Positions 28,943-38,510 are shown, numbered from the stretch's first letter. The stretch is 64,000 nucleotides of DNA from JACCZR01 sp963844805 (GCA_963844805.1 CAWJPU010000004.1:1-64000); one strand, 5' to 3'. The notes: generated from the letters alone by a model not told the origin. A program made the numbers and translations.

Positions 28943-29859
28943 GCCGCCGCGGGAGCCAGCCCGATGACCTTCAGCCGGCGCTCGAGCGCCTTGACGGCGA
29001 AGGCGCGCGTCTCGTCCACCGTGCCGAAGATCGGCTCGATGTTCTCCTCACGCAGGAAGCGCGGCTCGAGCACGCCGTCGGCCACCGGGGCGGCCTCGCC
29101 CAGCGTGCGCATGATCGCCTCGCCGTAGCGCGTGTCCTGCTTGGCCATCTCGCGCAGGAAGCGGGCGCCGAAGGCGACGTGGCGGTGCTCGTCGCGGGCC
29201 ACGTTCTGAAAGCCCGCCACGAAGCCGGGCAGGGTGCCCATCTCCTCGTTGAAGCTGATGATGAAGTGCTGGCCGGTGAGGGCCAGCATCCCCTCGATGA
29301 CCATGTGGTAGAGCGTCACCGCCTCCACCAGGGTCTCCAGGTCCTCGGGCTCGGCCGCCAGGCGGTCGACGCGCTGGCTCAGCATCTCGTCGAACAGCTC
29401 GCCGAACTCGGGGTTGAGGTGCGCGCTCGTCTCCTCCAGGCGCCCGTCGAGGTCGTCGGACTCGAGGATCCCCACCTCGTCGTAGAAGCGGTTGAAGAAG
29501 GCCACGTGGCGCGCCTCGTCGGCGATCTGGGTGCACAGGAAGATCCGCATCTCCTCGTCGGGAGCGGCGCGCATCATCGGGCCCAGCTCCGCGGCCACCC
29601 GCTGCTCGCCCACGAAGAACGAGGACAGGCCGTACAGGCGCTGGCGGCGCTCGTCGGGAGGGATGCGCTCGTGCCAGTCGATCCGGTCCTGGCTGAAGTC
29701 GATGTCCTGCACGCTCCACTGCTGGCGCTCCCACAGCCGGTAGAGGTCGCCGTAGGAGAGGAGGTTGGCCTCGCCCCGGTCGGCGGCCGCGCTCAGGGCG
29801 GGGTCGCTCGTGGCCTGGAAGTCCGAGCGCTCGGTGCGCTCCTCGGTCGCGTCAGACAA
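28939..29859 (-). CDS. R2-like ligand-binding oxidase (R2lox)
   Basis: 306 residues of the ferritin-like R2 fold. Metal ligands can be placed as Glu85, Glu115 and His118 (DEARH), Glu189, Glu224 and His227 (RDEHRH). Val88, three residues after the first Glu, and Tyr184, five before the fourth ligand, sit where the Val71-Tyr162 ether cross-link occurs in Mycobacterium tuberculosis R2lox, so this is R2lox and not an authentic ribonucleotide reductase small subunit. R2lox enzymes carry a Mn/Fe cofactor and bind a fatty-acid-like ligand; the physiological reaction is unknown. No NrdA-type gene is nearby. One clean frame. Confidence 0.85.
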   Translation of the reverse strand: MSDATEERTERSDFQATSDPALSAAADRGEANLLSYGDLYRLWERQQWSVQDIDFSQDRIDWHERIPPDERRQRLYGLSSFFVGEQRVAAELGPMMRAAPDEEMRIFLCTQIADEARHVAFFNRFYDEVGILESDDLDGRLEETSAHLNPEFGELFDEMLSQRVDRLAAEPEDLETLVEAVTLYHMVIEGMLALTGQHFIISFNEEMGTLPGFVAGFQNVARDEHRHVAFGARFLREMAKQDTRYGEAIMRTLGEAAPVADGVLEPRFLREENIEPIFGTVDETRAFAVKALERRLKVIGLAPAAA

Positions 29860-29924
29860 GGCTCTCTCCTCGGTCGAAGCTGCTCCCGTAGAGGAGCCTA
29901 GCCCAGGACTGGCTGACCGGCCAA

Positions 29925-30449
29925 TCAGGGACCGGGCTCGGCGGTGGCCTCGATCGAGACCCCTCCCGAGCCCGCGATCTTGGCGCCCGGGCGCAGCCCG
30001 TCGAGCTCGAGCGCGCCCCCGCTGCGCAGCTCCCTGCTTCCGAAGCGGATCGTGTACTTGCGGCCGTCCGCCGACCGCAGCTCGGCCCGGATCGCCAGGT
30101 AGGGCGGCACCCGCACCACCTTCGGGGTGATGTTGCCGCCGCGACCGGTGAACATGGCCGGCGAGCGCGCGCCGTCCTCGTCGCCCGCTCCGCCCGGCTG
30201 GGCCTCGGGGTCCTCGCGCCGGTGCTCGGCGCCGCCGGGAGGATTCGCGTCGGCCGGCGGGTCGGTGGCGCTGGGCGCCGTGGCCGTGGGACCGCTGCCG
30301 GTCGTATCCCCGCGGGCCGGCGGCTCCTTGGCCGGCGGGGGCTCCTCGTCACTTCCGCAGCCCAGGGCGACGATGCTCAAGACCAGCGCCGCGAAAGCCG
30401 AAAAGGACCTCGAGTGAGGCAGAAATGCGCGACGCCCGGCCATGGACAC
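29925..30449 (-). CDS. Putative lipoprotein of unknown function
   Basis: 174 residues. A signal peptide with hydrophobic core FSAFAALVLSIVAL ends in a lipobox-like LGC followed by GSDEE. A low-complexity Pro/Ala/Thr/Glu linker of about 75 residues follows. The C-terminal 75 residues form a small beta-rich domain (ITPKVVRVPPYLAIRAELRS, YTIRFGSRELRSGG). This looks like an exported, lipid-anchored protein on an extended stalk. No family was recognised. Confidence 0.65.
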   Translation of the reverse strand: MSMAGRRAFLPHSRSFSAFAALVLSIVALGCGSDEEPPPAKEPPARGDTTGSGPTATAPSATDPPADANPPGGAEHRREDPEAQPGGAGDEDGARSPAMFTGRGGNITPKVVRVPPYLAIRAELRSADGRKYTIRFGSRELRSGGALELDGLRPGAKIAGSGGVSIEATAEPGP

Positions 30450-30560
30450 ACGGTAATCGGCTCTTCGGAGTCGCCGTCCCGCGCCGCCGCGTGTGGATCT
30501 GCGGCCAGCGCGTGCACCACGGCCTGACCGGCGTGCTGCTGGCGGCCGCCGGGACCGCGC

Positions 30561-31290
30561 TCAGGCCAGACTGAGGCGCCGATGTGGTTCGAGCGGGCCG
30601 CCTAGCTGCGGCTGCAGGTGCTTCTCTGAAGAAGGAGACCGTGCGGTCCCAGGCCTTCTTGGCGTGGCCCTCGTCGTAGGTCCCGAGGCGGTCGTGGTCG
30701 TTGGCGAAGGCGTGGCCCGCGCCCTCGTAGAAGACGAACTCGACGTCGTGGTCGGTGGCGGCGTCGATCTCGCTCTCCAGCGCCTTGGCGTCGTCGACCG
30801 AGACGAAGTCGTCGGAGTCGCCGAAGTGCCCGAGCACCGGGGCGTCGATGTTCGAGAAGTCCGGCTTGCCGTGGGGCATGACGTAGTAGTAGGTCACGAC
30901 CGCGTCGACCTTGGGGTTGGCCGTGGCGGCCCAGACCGCCAAGCCGCCGCCCATGCAGAAGCCCACCGCGCCGATGCCCGAGCCGTCGTAGGCGTCCTGC
31001 TCGGAGACGTAGTCGACCGCGCCGCGCATTTCCTTCTCGGTCTCGTCCATGTTCATGGCCATCAGCTTCTGCTGGGCCTCGTCGGGCTGCTCGGTGGTCT
31101 CGCCGTGGAAGAGGTCGGGAGCGAGGGCCACGAAGCCCTCCTCGGCGAACGCGTCGGCGAGCTTGGTGACGCTGTCGTCGAGGCCCCACCACTCGTGCAG
31201 CACCACGACGCCGGGCCCGCTGCCCGACTCGGGTACGGCGAGGTAGCCGGAGGCGGTCCCTCCGTTGGCCTGGAACTCCACTTCGGGCAT
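30561..31290 (-). CDS. Dienelactone hydrolase family protein
   Basis: About 240 residues, DLH-type alpha/beta hydrolase. The catalytic triad is visible: nucleophile Cys in GFCMGGGLAVW, Asp in FGDSDDFVSV and His in EGAGHAFAND. The start ATG at 31290 (MPEVEFQANGGTASGYLAVP) is 1 bp from the stop of the upstream small gene. The C-terminus shifts frame at SFFRE; reading one frame over gives HLQPQLGG and a stop at 30561, while another frame stops at 30602, so the exact end is uncertain. The family hydrolyses dienelactones or small esters; the real substrate is unknown. Confidence 0.83.
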
Positions 31291-31621
31291 CTAGCTCTCC
31301 TGTCGGTCGTCGTCTGAGCTCGCGAGCGAGCTCCCATCCCACTGCAACCCCTACCAGCATTCCCATGCGCGTCTCCTCGGCGAGCAGCGTGCGTATCGCC
31401 ACCGCGCGCTCGTACTCGTCCTCGGCGCCCGCCGCCTGGCGCACCTGCGACTCGTGCGCCTCGCCGAACCAACCGCCCTCGTGCAGCGCCTCGTTGAGCA
31501 CGCGCTGGAGCTGCGGCGCCACCCGCGCCACGCGCTGCTCGGCCTCGCGGAAGCGCCCTGGCTCGGACAGAGCCTCGAGTGCCGCCTCCACCTGGGCGTC
31601 GTTGAAGGGCGTCTCGGGCAT
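31291..31621 (-). CDS. Hypothetical small helical protein
   Basis: About 110 residues (MPETPFNDAQVEAALEALSE ...), almost entirely helical and acidic, with a hydrophobic patch near the C-terminus (MGMLVGVAVGWELAREL). A single-base shift after WELAREL gives DDDRQES and a TAG at 31291-31293, immediately before the dienelactone hydrolase start; the unshifted frame instead runs into that gene. It follows the rhomboid-like gene with no gap, so the three probably form one operon. Function unknown. Confidence 0.6.
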
Positions 31622-32410
31622 TCAGCTGCGCGCCAGAGGCCGCAGCATCAGCCCGAGGATCGCGCCGGCCACCGCGCCGCCGACCGCGGCGGCCAGGTTG
31701 GCCTCCTCCACCGGCAGGGACAGCAGCAGGAGCACGGCGGCGACCACCGCCACGCCGATCATGTCGGCCTCGCGCGCCGCCCCGCGGCGCAGCGCCAGGC
31801 GATGGTCGACCGCCCAGGCGCACAGCAGGCCCAGGGCGGCGCCGTTGGCGCCGAATACGAAGGCGGGCACGTCGCCGGTCACCACCTGGGGCCCGGCCAC
31901 GGTGGCGAGCGCCGAGCCCGCCGCGCCGGCCAGCAGGAACACGGCCACCGGCACCACGGGCCCGAAGCGCCGCTCCAGCAGCGTGCCGAAGATCCCCACC
32001 GCCAGCAGCGACACGAACGCGTAGGCCAGCCGGTCGGCGAAGACGAAGGGCGCGGTCACGAAGCGCCACGGCGCCTCGTCGGCGTCGAGGTTGATCGCGC
32101 CCAGGTCGGTGGGCTCGATGTTCACCGCCGAGAGCACGAGGAGCACGAGGCAGGCCCCCACCAGCAGCGCGGTGCCGTAGGGCCGGCGGTCGGGCGCGAT
32201 GCCCTCGATCTCCTCCGGGCGCAGCCGCGGCAGGCGGCCGCTGGGGCGCCGGCGGCGACGCGGCTTGGACTCCTCGTCGGGGGTCCCGGGGCGGTCCAGC
32301 TTGGGAGCCCGCTTTCGCACCCGCTGCCCGCAGTAGGGGCACTCGGTCACGTACGGGCTGACCTCCGAGCCGCAGTTCTTGCAGACGACGAACAGGTCGG
32401 GCTGGCTCAC
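31622..32410 (-). CDS. Rhomboid-family membrane protein lacking catalytic residues
   Basis: 262 residues. The N-terminus is a zinc ribbon (CKNCG ... CPYCG, residues 10-27) followed by a basic linker and six or seven membrane helices. The rhomboid fold is indicated by ERRFGPVVPVAVFLLAGAAG and the helix-4 motif. However, the active-site GxSG appears as GANG (187-190, Ser to Asn at 189), and the helix-6 His is missing (LAAAVGGAVAG at about 239-249). It is therefore probably a pseudo-rhomboid, binding rather than cleaving membrane proteins. First gene of an apparent operon with the small helical protein and the dienelactone hydrolase. Confidence 0.75.
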   Translation of the reverse strand: MSQPDLFVVCKNCGSEVSPYVTECPYCGQRVRKRAPKLDRPGTPDEESKPRRRRRPSGRLPRLRPEEIEGIAPDRRPYGTALLVGACLVLLVLSAVNIEPTDLGAINLDADEAPWRFVTAPFVFADRLAYAFVSLLAVGIFGTLLERRFGPVVPVAVFLLAGAAGSALATVAGPQVVTGDVPAFVFGANGAALGLLCAWAVDHRLALRRGAAREADMIGVAVVAAVLLLLSLPVEEANLAAAVGGAVAGAILGLMLRPLARS

Positions 32411-32435
32411 CGACTCTGAGGGTACCCGGCGACTC

Positions 32436-33572
32436 CTAGCCGTCGGAGCGCCCGGCCGCTTCCGGCACGGTCGCCTCGACGATCTCCCGGGTCACCTCGC
32501 CGAGGTCGTGGTTGGCCTCGTAGACCACGATCTGGCGCCGCGCACCGGTGCCGTTGTCCAGCAGGTCCTCGAGCGCGTCGAGCTCGACCTCGGCGCCCAG
32601 CTCCTGGGCCCGCTCGCGCAGGCGGTCGATCAGCCGGCGGGCCAGCTGGCGCGTGTGCACCCGGTCGCGCTCGGGAAGGTCGACCAGCTCGCCCTCCAGG
32701 CCGTGGCGGGCCGCCAGCCACTTGTTCTCGTCGAGCATCTCGTAGGGGTAGCGCGACAGCTTGTGGCCCTCGTCGTAGTGCTCGGCGAGCTCGTGGACCA
32801 TGGCCTGGGTGAGCGCCGCCAGCCCCAGCGTGTGCTCCACGCGCGTCTGGGCGTCCATGACCCGGATCTCCACCGTGCCGAAGCGCGGGTGCGGGCGGAC
32901 GTCGTACCAGAGGTAGGTGTAGTCGGGCACCACGCGGCTGTCGACCATGAACTGGACCCGCCGGGACCAGTCGTCGAAGTCGTCGTAGCGCGGCGGTATC
33001 CCCACGCGCGGGAAGGCGCGGAAGATCGGCGTCCGGCTGGAGAGCAGGCCGGTGGCCTGCGCGCGCCAGTAGGGCGAGTTGGCCGACAGGGCCAGGAGAA
33101 GGGGCAGGTGCACGCGCATCCCGTTGGTCACGTGGATGGCCTTGTCGGGGTCGTCGAGCCCGATGTGGACATGGATCCCGAAGATGATCTCCTGGCGCGC
33201 CACGAACTGGAGTCCGGCCACCAGCTCGCGGTAGCGCGGCCGCGACACGATCCGCTGCTCCTCCCACAGCGCGAAGGGATGGGTGCCCGCCGAGCCCACC
33301 GCGAGGTCCAGCTCGGAGGCGACGGCCTGCACCGTCCGGCGCAGGCCACGCAGCTGCGCGCCCGCCTCGGCGACCCCGGCGCAGGGGCTCGTGGCGATCT
33401 CGCAGACCGACTCCATGAGCTCCGGCTTCACGTCGCCCTCGACGCCGGTCTGGCGCAGCGCCTCGAGAAGCGCCTCGATCGAATTGGAGAGCTCGAGCGT
33501 CTCCGCGTCGACGATCATCAGCTCCTCTTCGATGCCGATCGTGAACGGCGGCCCCGTGAAGGAGTGGTCCAC
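32436..33572 (-). CDS. Carboxylate-amine ligase, glutamate-cysteine ligase 2 (YbdK) family
   Basis: 378 residues of the GCS2 family. The N-terminal ATP/glutamate-binding motif is FTIGIEEELMIVDAETLE; further motifs are IFGIHVHIGLDDPDKAIHV, RAFPRVGIPPRYDDFDDW and GTVEIRVMDAQTRVEHTL. These enzymes ligate the gamma-carboxyl of glutamate to an amine; in actinobacteria related proteins make gamma-glutamylcysteine or act on other amines. The start is GTG at 33572; the frame is open much further upstream but only antisense to the next gene. Divergent from the DUF2090 gene with 36 bp between starts. Confidence 0.83.
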   Translation of the reverse strand: MDHSFTGPPFTIGIEEELMIVDAETLELSNSIEALLEALRQTGVEGDVKPELMESVCEIATSPCAGVAEAGAQLRGLRRTVQAVASELDLAVGSAGTHPFALWEEQRIVSRPRYRELVAGLQFVARQEIIFGIHVHIGLDDPDKAIHVTNGMRVHLPLLLALSANSPYWRAQATGLLSSRTPIFRAFPRVGIPPRYDDFDDWSRRVQFMVDSRVVPDYTYLWYDVRPHPRFGTVEIRVMDAQTRVEHTLGLAALTQAMVHELAEHYDEGHKLSRYPYEMLDENKWLAARHGLEGELVDLPERDRVHTRQLARRLIDRLRERAQELGAEVELDALEDLLDNGTGARRQIVVYEANHDLGEVTREIVEATVPEAAGRSDG

Positions 33573-33608
33573 GGCGCCACGGGTATCCGGGCGCCGAGGA
33601 TCGGCGCC

Positions 33609-34535
33609 ATGACACTGGGCTACGACGGCAAGCTTTACATCCTGGCGTTCGACCACCGCGGGTCGTTCCAGAAGAAGATGTTCGGGATCGAGGGCGATCC
33701 CGACGAGGAGCAGACCAAGACCATCTCGGACGCCAAGCACCTCATCTTCGAGGGCATGCTCAAGGCGGACGAGAAGGGCCTCGACCCCGAGGTCACCGGG
33801 ACGCTGGTGGACGAGCAGTTCGGCGGCGACATCCCCGCCCAGGCCAAGGGGAAGGGCCTGCTGCTGGCCATGCCGGTCGAGAAGTCCGGCCAGAACGAGT
33901 TCGACTTCCAGTACGGCGACGAGTTCGGCGAGCACATCGAGAGGTTCGACCCCGACTTCGCCAAGGTCCTGGTCCGCTACAACCCCGACGGCGACCAGGA
34001 CATGAACCAGCGCCAGGCCGAGCGCCTGAAGCGGCTCTCCGACTGGCTCCACGAGAACGACCGCAAGTTCCTCTTCGAGCTCCTGGTGCCCGCCGAGGAC
34101 GACCAGCTCGAGCAGGTCGACGGCGACTCCGACCGCTACGACGCCGAGCTGCGTCCCGAGCTGATGAGGCGCACCATCACCGAGCTCCAGGACGCCGGCG
34201 TGGAGGCCGACGTCTGGAAGATCGAGGGCATCGACACGGCGGAGGATTGCGAGAAGATCTCCCAGACCTGCCGCCGCGACGGCCGCGACGGCGTGATCTG
34301 CGTCGTCCTGGGCCGCGGGGCCGACGACGCGAAGGTCGAGCACTGGCTGCGCCAGGGCGCCGGAGTGGACGGCTACGCCGGCTTCGCCATCGGGCGCACG
34401 ATCTGGTGGGACGCCCTGAAGGGCTTCCTCGACAACGAGATCCCGCGCGACGAGGCGGCCGAGCAGATCGCCGACAACTACCTGCGCTTCGTGAAGGTCT
34501 ACAACGAGGCCGCGAAGGAGACCGCGACCGCCTGA
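33609..34535 (+). CDS. DUF2090 (IolC C-terminal / aldolase-like) protein
   Basis: 308 residues, one clean frame. It begins LYILAFDHRGSFQKKMFGI, the TIM-barrel start of DUF2090, the domain fused to the C-terminus of IolC 5-dehydro-2-deoxygluconokinase in myo-inositol pathways. Other conserved stretches are LLAMPVEKSGQNEFDFQYGD, KVLVRYNPDGDQDMNQRQ, KFLFELLVPAEDDQL, EADVWKIEGIDTAEDCE and GFAIGRTIWWDALKGF. It resembles class I tagatose/fructose bisphosphate aldolases in fold. Stand-alone here, with no other inositol genes, so the substrate is unknown. A GC-rich hairpin without a T-run lies just downstream (34548-34564). Confidence 0.8.
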   Translation: MTLGYDGKLYILAFDHRGSFQKKMFGIEGDPDEEQTKTISDAKHLIFEGMLKADEKGLDPEVTGTLVDEQFGGDIPAQAKGKGLLLAMPVEKSGQNEFDFQYGDEFGEHIERFDPDFAKVLVRYNPDGDQDMNQRQAERLKRLSDWLHENDRKFLFELLVPAEDDQLEQVDGDSDRYDAELRPELMRRTITELQDAGVEADVWKIEGIDTAEDCEKISQTCRRDGRDGVICVVLGRGADDAKVEHWLRQGAGVDGYAGFAIGRTIWWDALKGFLDNEIPRDEAAEQIADNYLRFVKVYNEAAKETATA

Positions 34536-34662
34536 TCAGGGCCTCAGGGCCCCGCTCCGGGGCCGCGTAGCGCAGGCCGGGCGTTGGCCGGCCGCCGTCC
34601 TACCGGAGGTAGGGAGCACCGCCGGCTCGTGCCGATAACGGTGGTAACGTCCCCTGCCGCTC

Positions 34663-34902
34663 ATGCGGATGCGGCAATCACTGGCCCAGTTCGAAGAAGC
34701 CTTCCGTGAGGAAGCTGAAGAGTCGGTCGTCCGGCGCGAAAGCCTGCGCCGTCAGGCCGCTCAGCGCTCGCGGACGCGGCGCGTGGAGCGGCGTGCGCGG
34801 GCGGGCACAGCGCGCTTCGTGGGCCTTTGCATCGCGATCGTCCTCACGGCGGTGCTCGTGACGGTCGTCATGTTCGAAGTGCTCGCCTACGTGGCGGGCT
34901 AG
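34663..34902 (+). CDS. Small basic single-pass membrane protein
   Basis: 79 residues. An Arg/Glu-rich N-terminal helix (about 1-48) precedes one C-terminal transmembrane helix (FVGLCIAIVLTAVLVTVVMF) ending LAYVAG. This resembles a tail-anchored or membrane-bound small actinobacterial protein of unknown function. Convergent with csrA. Confidence 0.6.
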   Translation: MRMRQSLAQFEEAFREEAEESVVRRESLRRQAAQRSRTRRVERRARAGTARFVGLCIAIVLTAVLVTVVMFEVLAYVAG

Positions 34903-34911
34903 CGAAGCGGC

Positions 34912-35139
34912 CTAAGACCCGGTCAGCTTGCGCAGGGCCTCGTCGACGGGCTCCGACTCGGCGTCCTCGGCAGCCTGGTCCTGCTGGATCTCGAGGTAGA
35001 CCTCCTTGCGGAACACGGGGATGGACCGAGGAGCCTCGATCCCGATTCGAACCTTTTCGCCCATGATCGCGAGCACCGAGATCTCGATGTCGTCGCCGAT
35101 CATGATGCTCTGGTTCGACTTCCGTGTGAGTACCAGCAT
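34912..35139 (-). CDS. csrA: Carbon storage regulator CsrA
   Basis: 75 residues. The N-terminal core MLVLTRKSNQSIMIGDDIEI is canonical, with Arg6 contacting RNA, followed by VRIGIEAPRSIPVFRKEVY, which holds the second RNA-binding region (usually around Arg44). The acidic C-terminal tail (AAEDAESEPVDEAL) is longer than in E. coli CsrA. The protein is a post-transcriptional regulator binding GGA motifs near ribosome binding sites; outside proteobacteria it is usually linked to flagellar synthesis. The start at 35139 is chosen because translation begins exactly at the conserved Met; the frame is open 13 codons upstream. Confidence 0.92.
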   Translation of the reverse strand: MLVLTRKSNQSIMIGDDIEISVLAIMGEKVRIGIEAPRSIPVFRKEVYLEIQQDQAAEDAESEPVDEALRKLTGS

Positions 35140-35228
35140 GAGGCCGCCTCCTGCCCTTGCCTGCCCGGTCCGCATCAAATCAGAACGGGCCGTCGAGCAC
35201 CACTCGCGTTGCTAGTCTCACGCGCTCT

Positions 35229-35813
35229 TTGGCTCGTCGATCACTGAAGCCCCAGCTCAACCAGATCAGGACGTGGGTGCGCCAGGGGCGGACCGACGCG
35301 TGGATCGCGCACCAGCTCGAAGTCTCCGTGCGGGACATCGGGCAGTTCAAGCGCGAGCACGACCTGGCCCCCACCGACGCCCCCGAGGGCGAGGCCCCGG
35401 GGCCCGTGATCGAAGAGGAGCCCGATCTGCGCGCCGAGGACGACGCCCTGGTGGCGGCCGCGCTGGAGGCCGAGCAGGAGGAGGACCAGCCCGCCTCGGA
35501 GGAGGACGACGAGCCCGGGGACGCCGACGGCGAGGGCGACAACGGCGAGGATCGGCCCAAGCGCCGGCGCCGCGGCCGCCGTGGCGGCCGGGGCCGTGGT
35601 CGCGGGCGGGGCAGGAAGCCGCTCGAGGGCACCTTCGATCACGGCGAGGAGGGCTACGGCCTGTGGCTCGACCCCGCCGTCCAGGACGACCCCGTCTACG
35701 CCGAGCACTGGGCGGGCCACCGCCCCGTGACCGTGGCCATCGAGGCCGACCGCATCGTCATCACCCGCACGGGCGAGGAGCCCTCGGGTGACGACTCCGA
35801 CTCGGACGACTAG
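35229..35813 (+). CDS. Hypothetical protein: HTH-like head, acidic centre, RG-rich box
   Basis: About 194 residues from a TTG start at 35229. The N-terminal 45 residues (QIRTWVRQGRTDAWIAHQLE then VSVRDIGQFKREHDLAP) look like a helix-turn-helix. A strongly acidic region of about 70 residues (Glu/Asp/Ala) is followed by an Arg/Gly box (RRGRRGGRGRGRGRGRKP), and the C-terminus is a small domain (EGYGLWLDPAVQDDPVYAEH) with an acidic end. RG boxes commonly bind RNA. I do not recognise the family. Divergent from csrA, and its stop shares CTAG with the convergent gene at 35810. Confidence 0.62.
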   Translation: MARRSLKPQLNQIRTWVRQGRTDAWIAHQLEVSVRDIGQFKREHDLAPTDAPEGEAPGPVIEEEPDLRAEDDALVAAALEAEQEEDQPASEEDDEPGDADGEGDNGEDRPKRRRRGRRGGRGRGRGRGRKPLEGTFDHGEEGYGLWLDPAVQDDPVYAEHWAGHRPVTVAIEADRIVITRTGEEPSGDDSDSDD

Positions 35814-36142
35814 GCCGTCGGCTCGTCCTCGCGCACGTGGGTGCGCCCTCCGGCCCAGTCGGCGGCCATCCGCGCGTAGCGCGCGAAGGCGCAGTCGATC
35901 GCCGTCGTGAGGTCGGCGACCTGCGAGGCCGAGCGGGCGGTGCTCTCCGCCCAGCCGAGGTCCTCGCCGTACAGGGCGGCCAGGTCGGCAGCGAGGAACG
36001 AGGCGCCCAAGCGCCGCCGCAGCTCCTCGTAGACGGCCCGGACCGCGCGCTCGAGCTCATCGCGCTCGGTGGCCGAGGCCGTGCTCAGGCGGCGGTCCGC
36101 CTCTCCCCACTGGTACAGGGCGTTGTCGAAGGCGTAGGCCAT
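35810..36142 (-). CDS. Hypothetical helical protein
   Basis: 110 residues (MAYAFDNALYQWGEADRRLS ...), predicted all-helical and soluble, with regular Tyr/Trp/Leu spacing (VYEELRRRLGASFLAADLAA). The ordered codon use and a plausible ATG support it. It lies 22 bp after the ftsB-like gene on the same strand, which suggests co-transcription with the enolase-ftsB group. No family was recognised. Confidence 0.6.
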   Translation of the reverse strand: MAYAFDNALYQWGEADRRLSTASATERDELERAVRAVYEELRRRLGASFLAADLAALYGEDLGWAESTARSASQVADLTTAIDCAFARYARMAADWAGGRTHVREDEPTA

Positions 36143-36164
36143 CCGGCCCCCGACGCTACAAAGG

Positions 36165-36500
36165 TCAATCCTTGGGCAAGCCCCGAATCACATACGAGCG
36201 CTCGCCGCCCTTGATCATCCCCAGCTTGCGCGCCTCACGCTCAAGGGCCGCGGGGCGCCGGAGGTCGCGCACCCGGCTCTTGAGCCGGCCCTGCTCGGAC
36301 TTCAGCCGCCCGAGCTCTTCGCGCTGGGCGCCGGCCGTGCCCGACTGCTCGATCCAGTGCTTGGCCGGAGAGATGTACAGGGCCAGGATGATGGCCAGGA
36401 CCGTGAGCAGAGCGATGCGGCCGACGCGGTCCCAGCGAATGGGCCCGCGCCGGCCGCCCGAGTAGCGACGGCGGGGTACGTGGGCGGCGCGGGAGGCCAT
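36165..36500 (-). CDS. FtsB/DivIC-like septum formation initiator
   Basis: 111 residues. A basic N-terminal cytoplasmic stretch is followed by one transmembrane helix (IALLTVLAIILALYIS, about 29-44), a coiled coil (EELGRLKSEQGRLKSRVRDL, about 60-82) and the family end motif ALEREARKLGMIKGGERSYV. FtsB/DivIC proteins bridge the divisome through the coiled coil with FtsL and FtsQ. The position directly downstream of enolase is the typical order in actinobacteria. Spaced 88 bp from eno, with a 12-bp palindrome (36526-36537) in the gap. Confidence 0.82.
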   Translation of the reverse strand: MASRAAHVPRRRYSGGRRGPIRWDRVGRIALLTVLAIILALYISPAKHWIEQSGTAGAQREELGRLKSEQGRLKSRVRDLRRPAALEREARKLGMIKGGERSYVIRGLPKD

Positions 36501-36588
36501 CCCCCGCGCTTTCGCCGGGGCGGAGGAGGATCCTCCCCCGGACCGGCTACGCCCAGCCGCACCCCAGCTCGATGGCGGTAAGCGGCCC

Positions 36589-37859
<1,271 letters not shown>

Positions 37860-37863
<4 letters not shown>

Positions 37864-38510
37864 GTCGAGGGCGGCTGTCTATCAGCCTTGAAGCGCTCGG
37901 CGGCGGCACGCAGGGCCAGCTCGGAGTCCACCCCGTCGGCGTGGGCGGCCTCCACCGCTCGCATGAGCGCCTCGCCGTGCTCCTCGAAGGAGCGCCGTGC
38001 GCCCTCCGGGGGCTCGTACAGGCCCGCGCCGGCTGCCCGCTTGATCACCTTGCGGGCATACAGGGGCGAGGGCAGGTTCTCGGGCAGGTCGCCGAACACC
38101 TCGCCCCCGCGCTCGTCCTCGCGCTTGATGCGGCCCCAGTTGCGCAGCACCGCTTCGGCCGACTCGGCGCGCGCCTCCCCGAACACGTGCGGGTGGCGCC
38201 GGATCAGCTTCTCGCGGCAGCCGTCGGCCACCGCGGCCAGGTCGCCGGCCCCGCGCTCCTCGGCCAGCAGGGCCAGGAAGTGGACCTGGAACAGCACGTC
38301 GCCGAGCTCGTCGATCAGCTTGGCGTCGTCGCCGGAGTGGGCGGCGTCGGCCAGCTCGTAGGCCTCCTCCACGGTGTGGGGGACGATCGAGCGCTCGTCC
38401 TGCTCGCGGTCCCAGGGGCAGTCGCGCCGCAGGCGCCGCGTGATCTCGTCGAGGCGCGCGAGGGCGGCCGCGCCGGCGGCCGCCCTCTGTGCGTCCTCAG
38501 GCTGCTCTAT
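37860..38510 (-). CDS. mazG: MazG nucleoside triphosphate pyrophosphohydrolase
   Basis: About 216 residues. The core motif for Mg-dependent NTP pyrophosphohydrolysis is EEAYELADA then DELGDVLFQVHFLALLAEE. The N-terminal CPWDREQDERSIVPHTVEE and the C-terminal second half (REKLIRRHPHVFGEA, LPSPLYARKVIKRAAGAGLY) are standard MazG. It removes aberrant NTPs. There is no ATG, GTG or TTG at the expected N-terminus; ATA at 38508-38510, overlapping the ppiC stop, is the only codon in the expected position, so the start is uncertain. Ends in an ATGA overlap with eno. Confidence 0.88.

Noticed and set aside
30490..30574. A short plus-strand peptide (VWICGQRVHHGLTGVLLAAA...)
   Set aside because: Suggestive of a small hydrophobic protein, but only 28 residues, no clear start, and it overlaps the probable 3' end of the dienelactone hydrolase.
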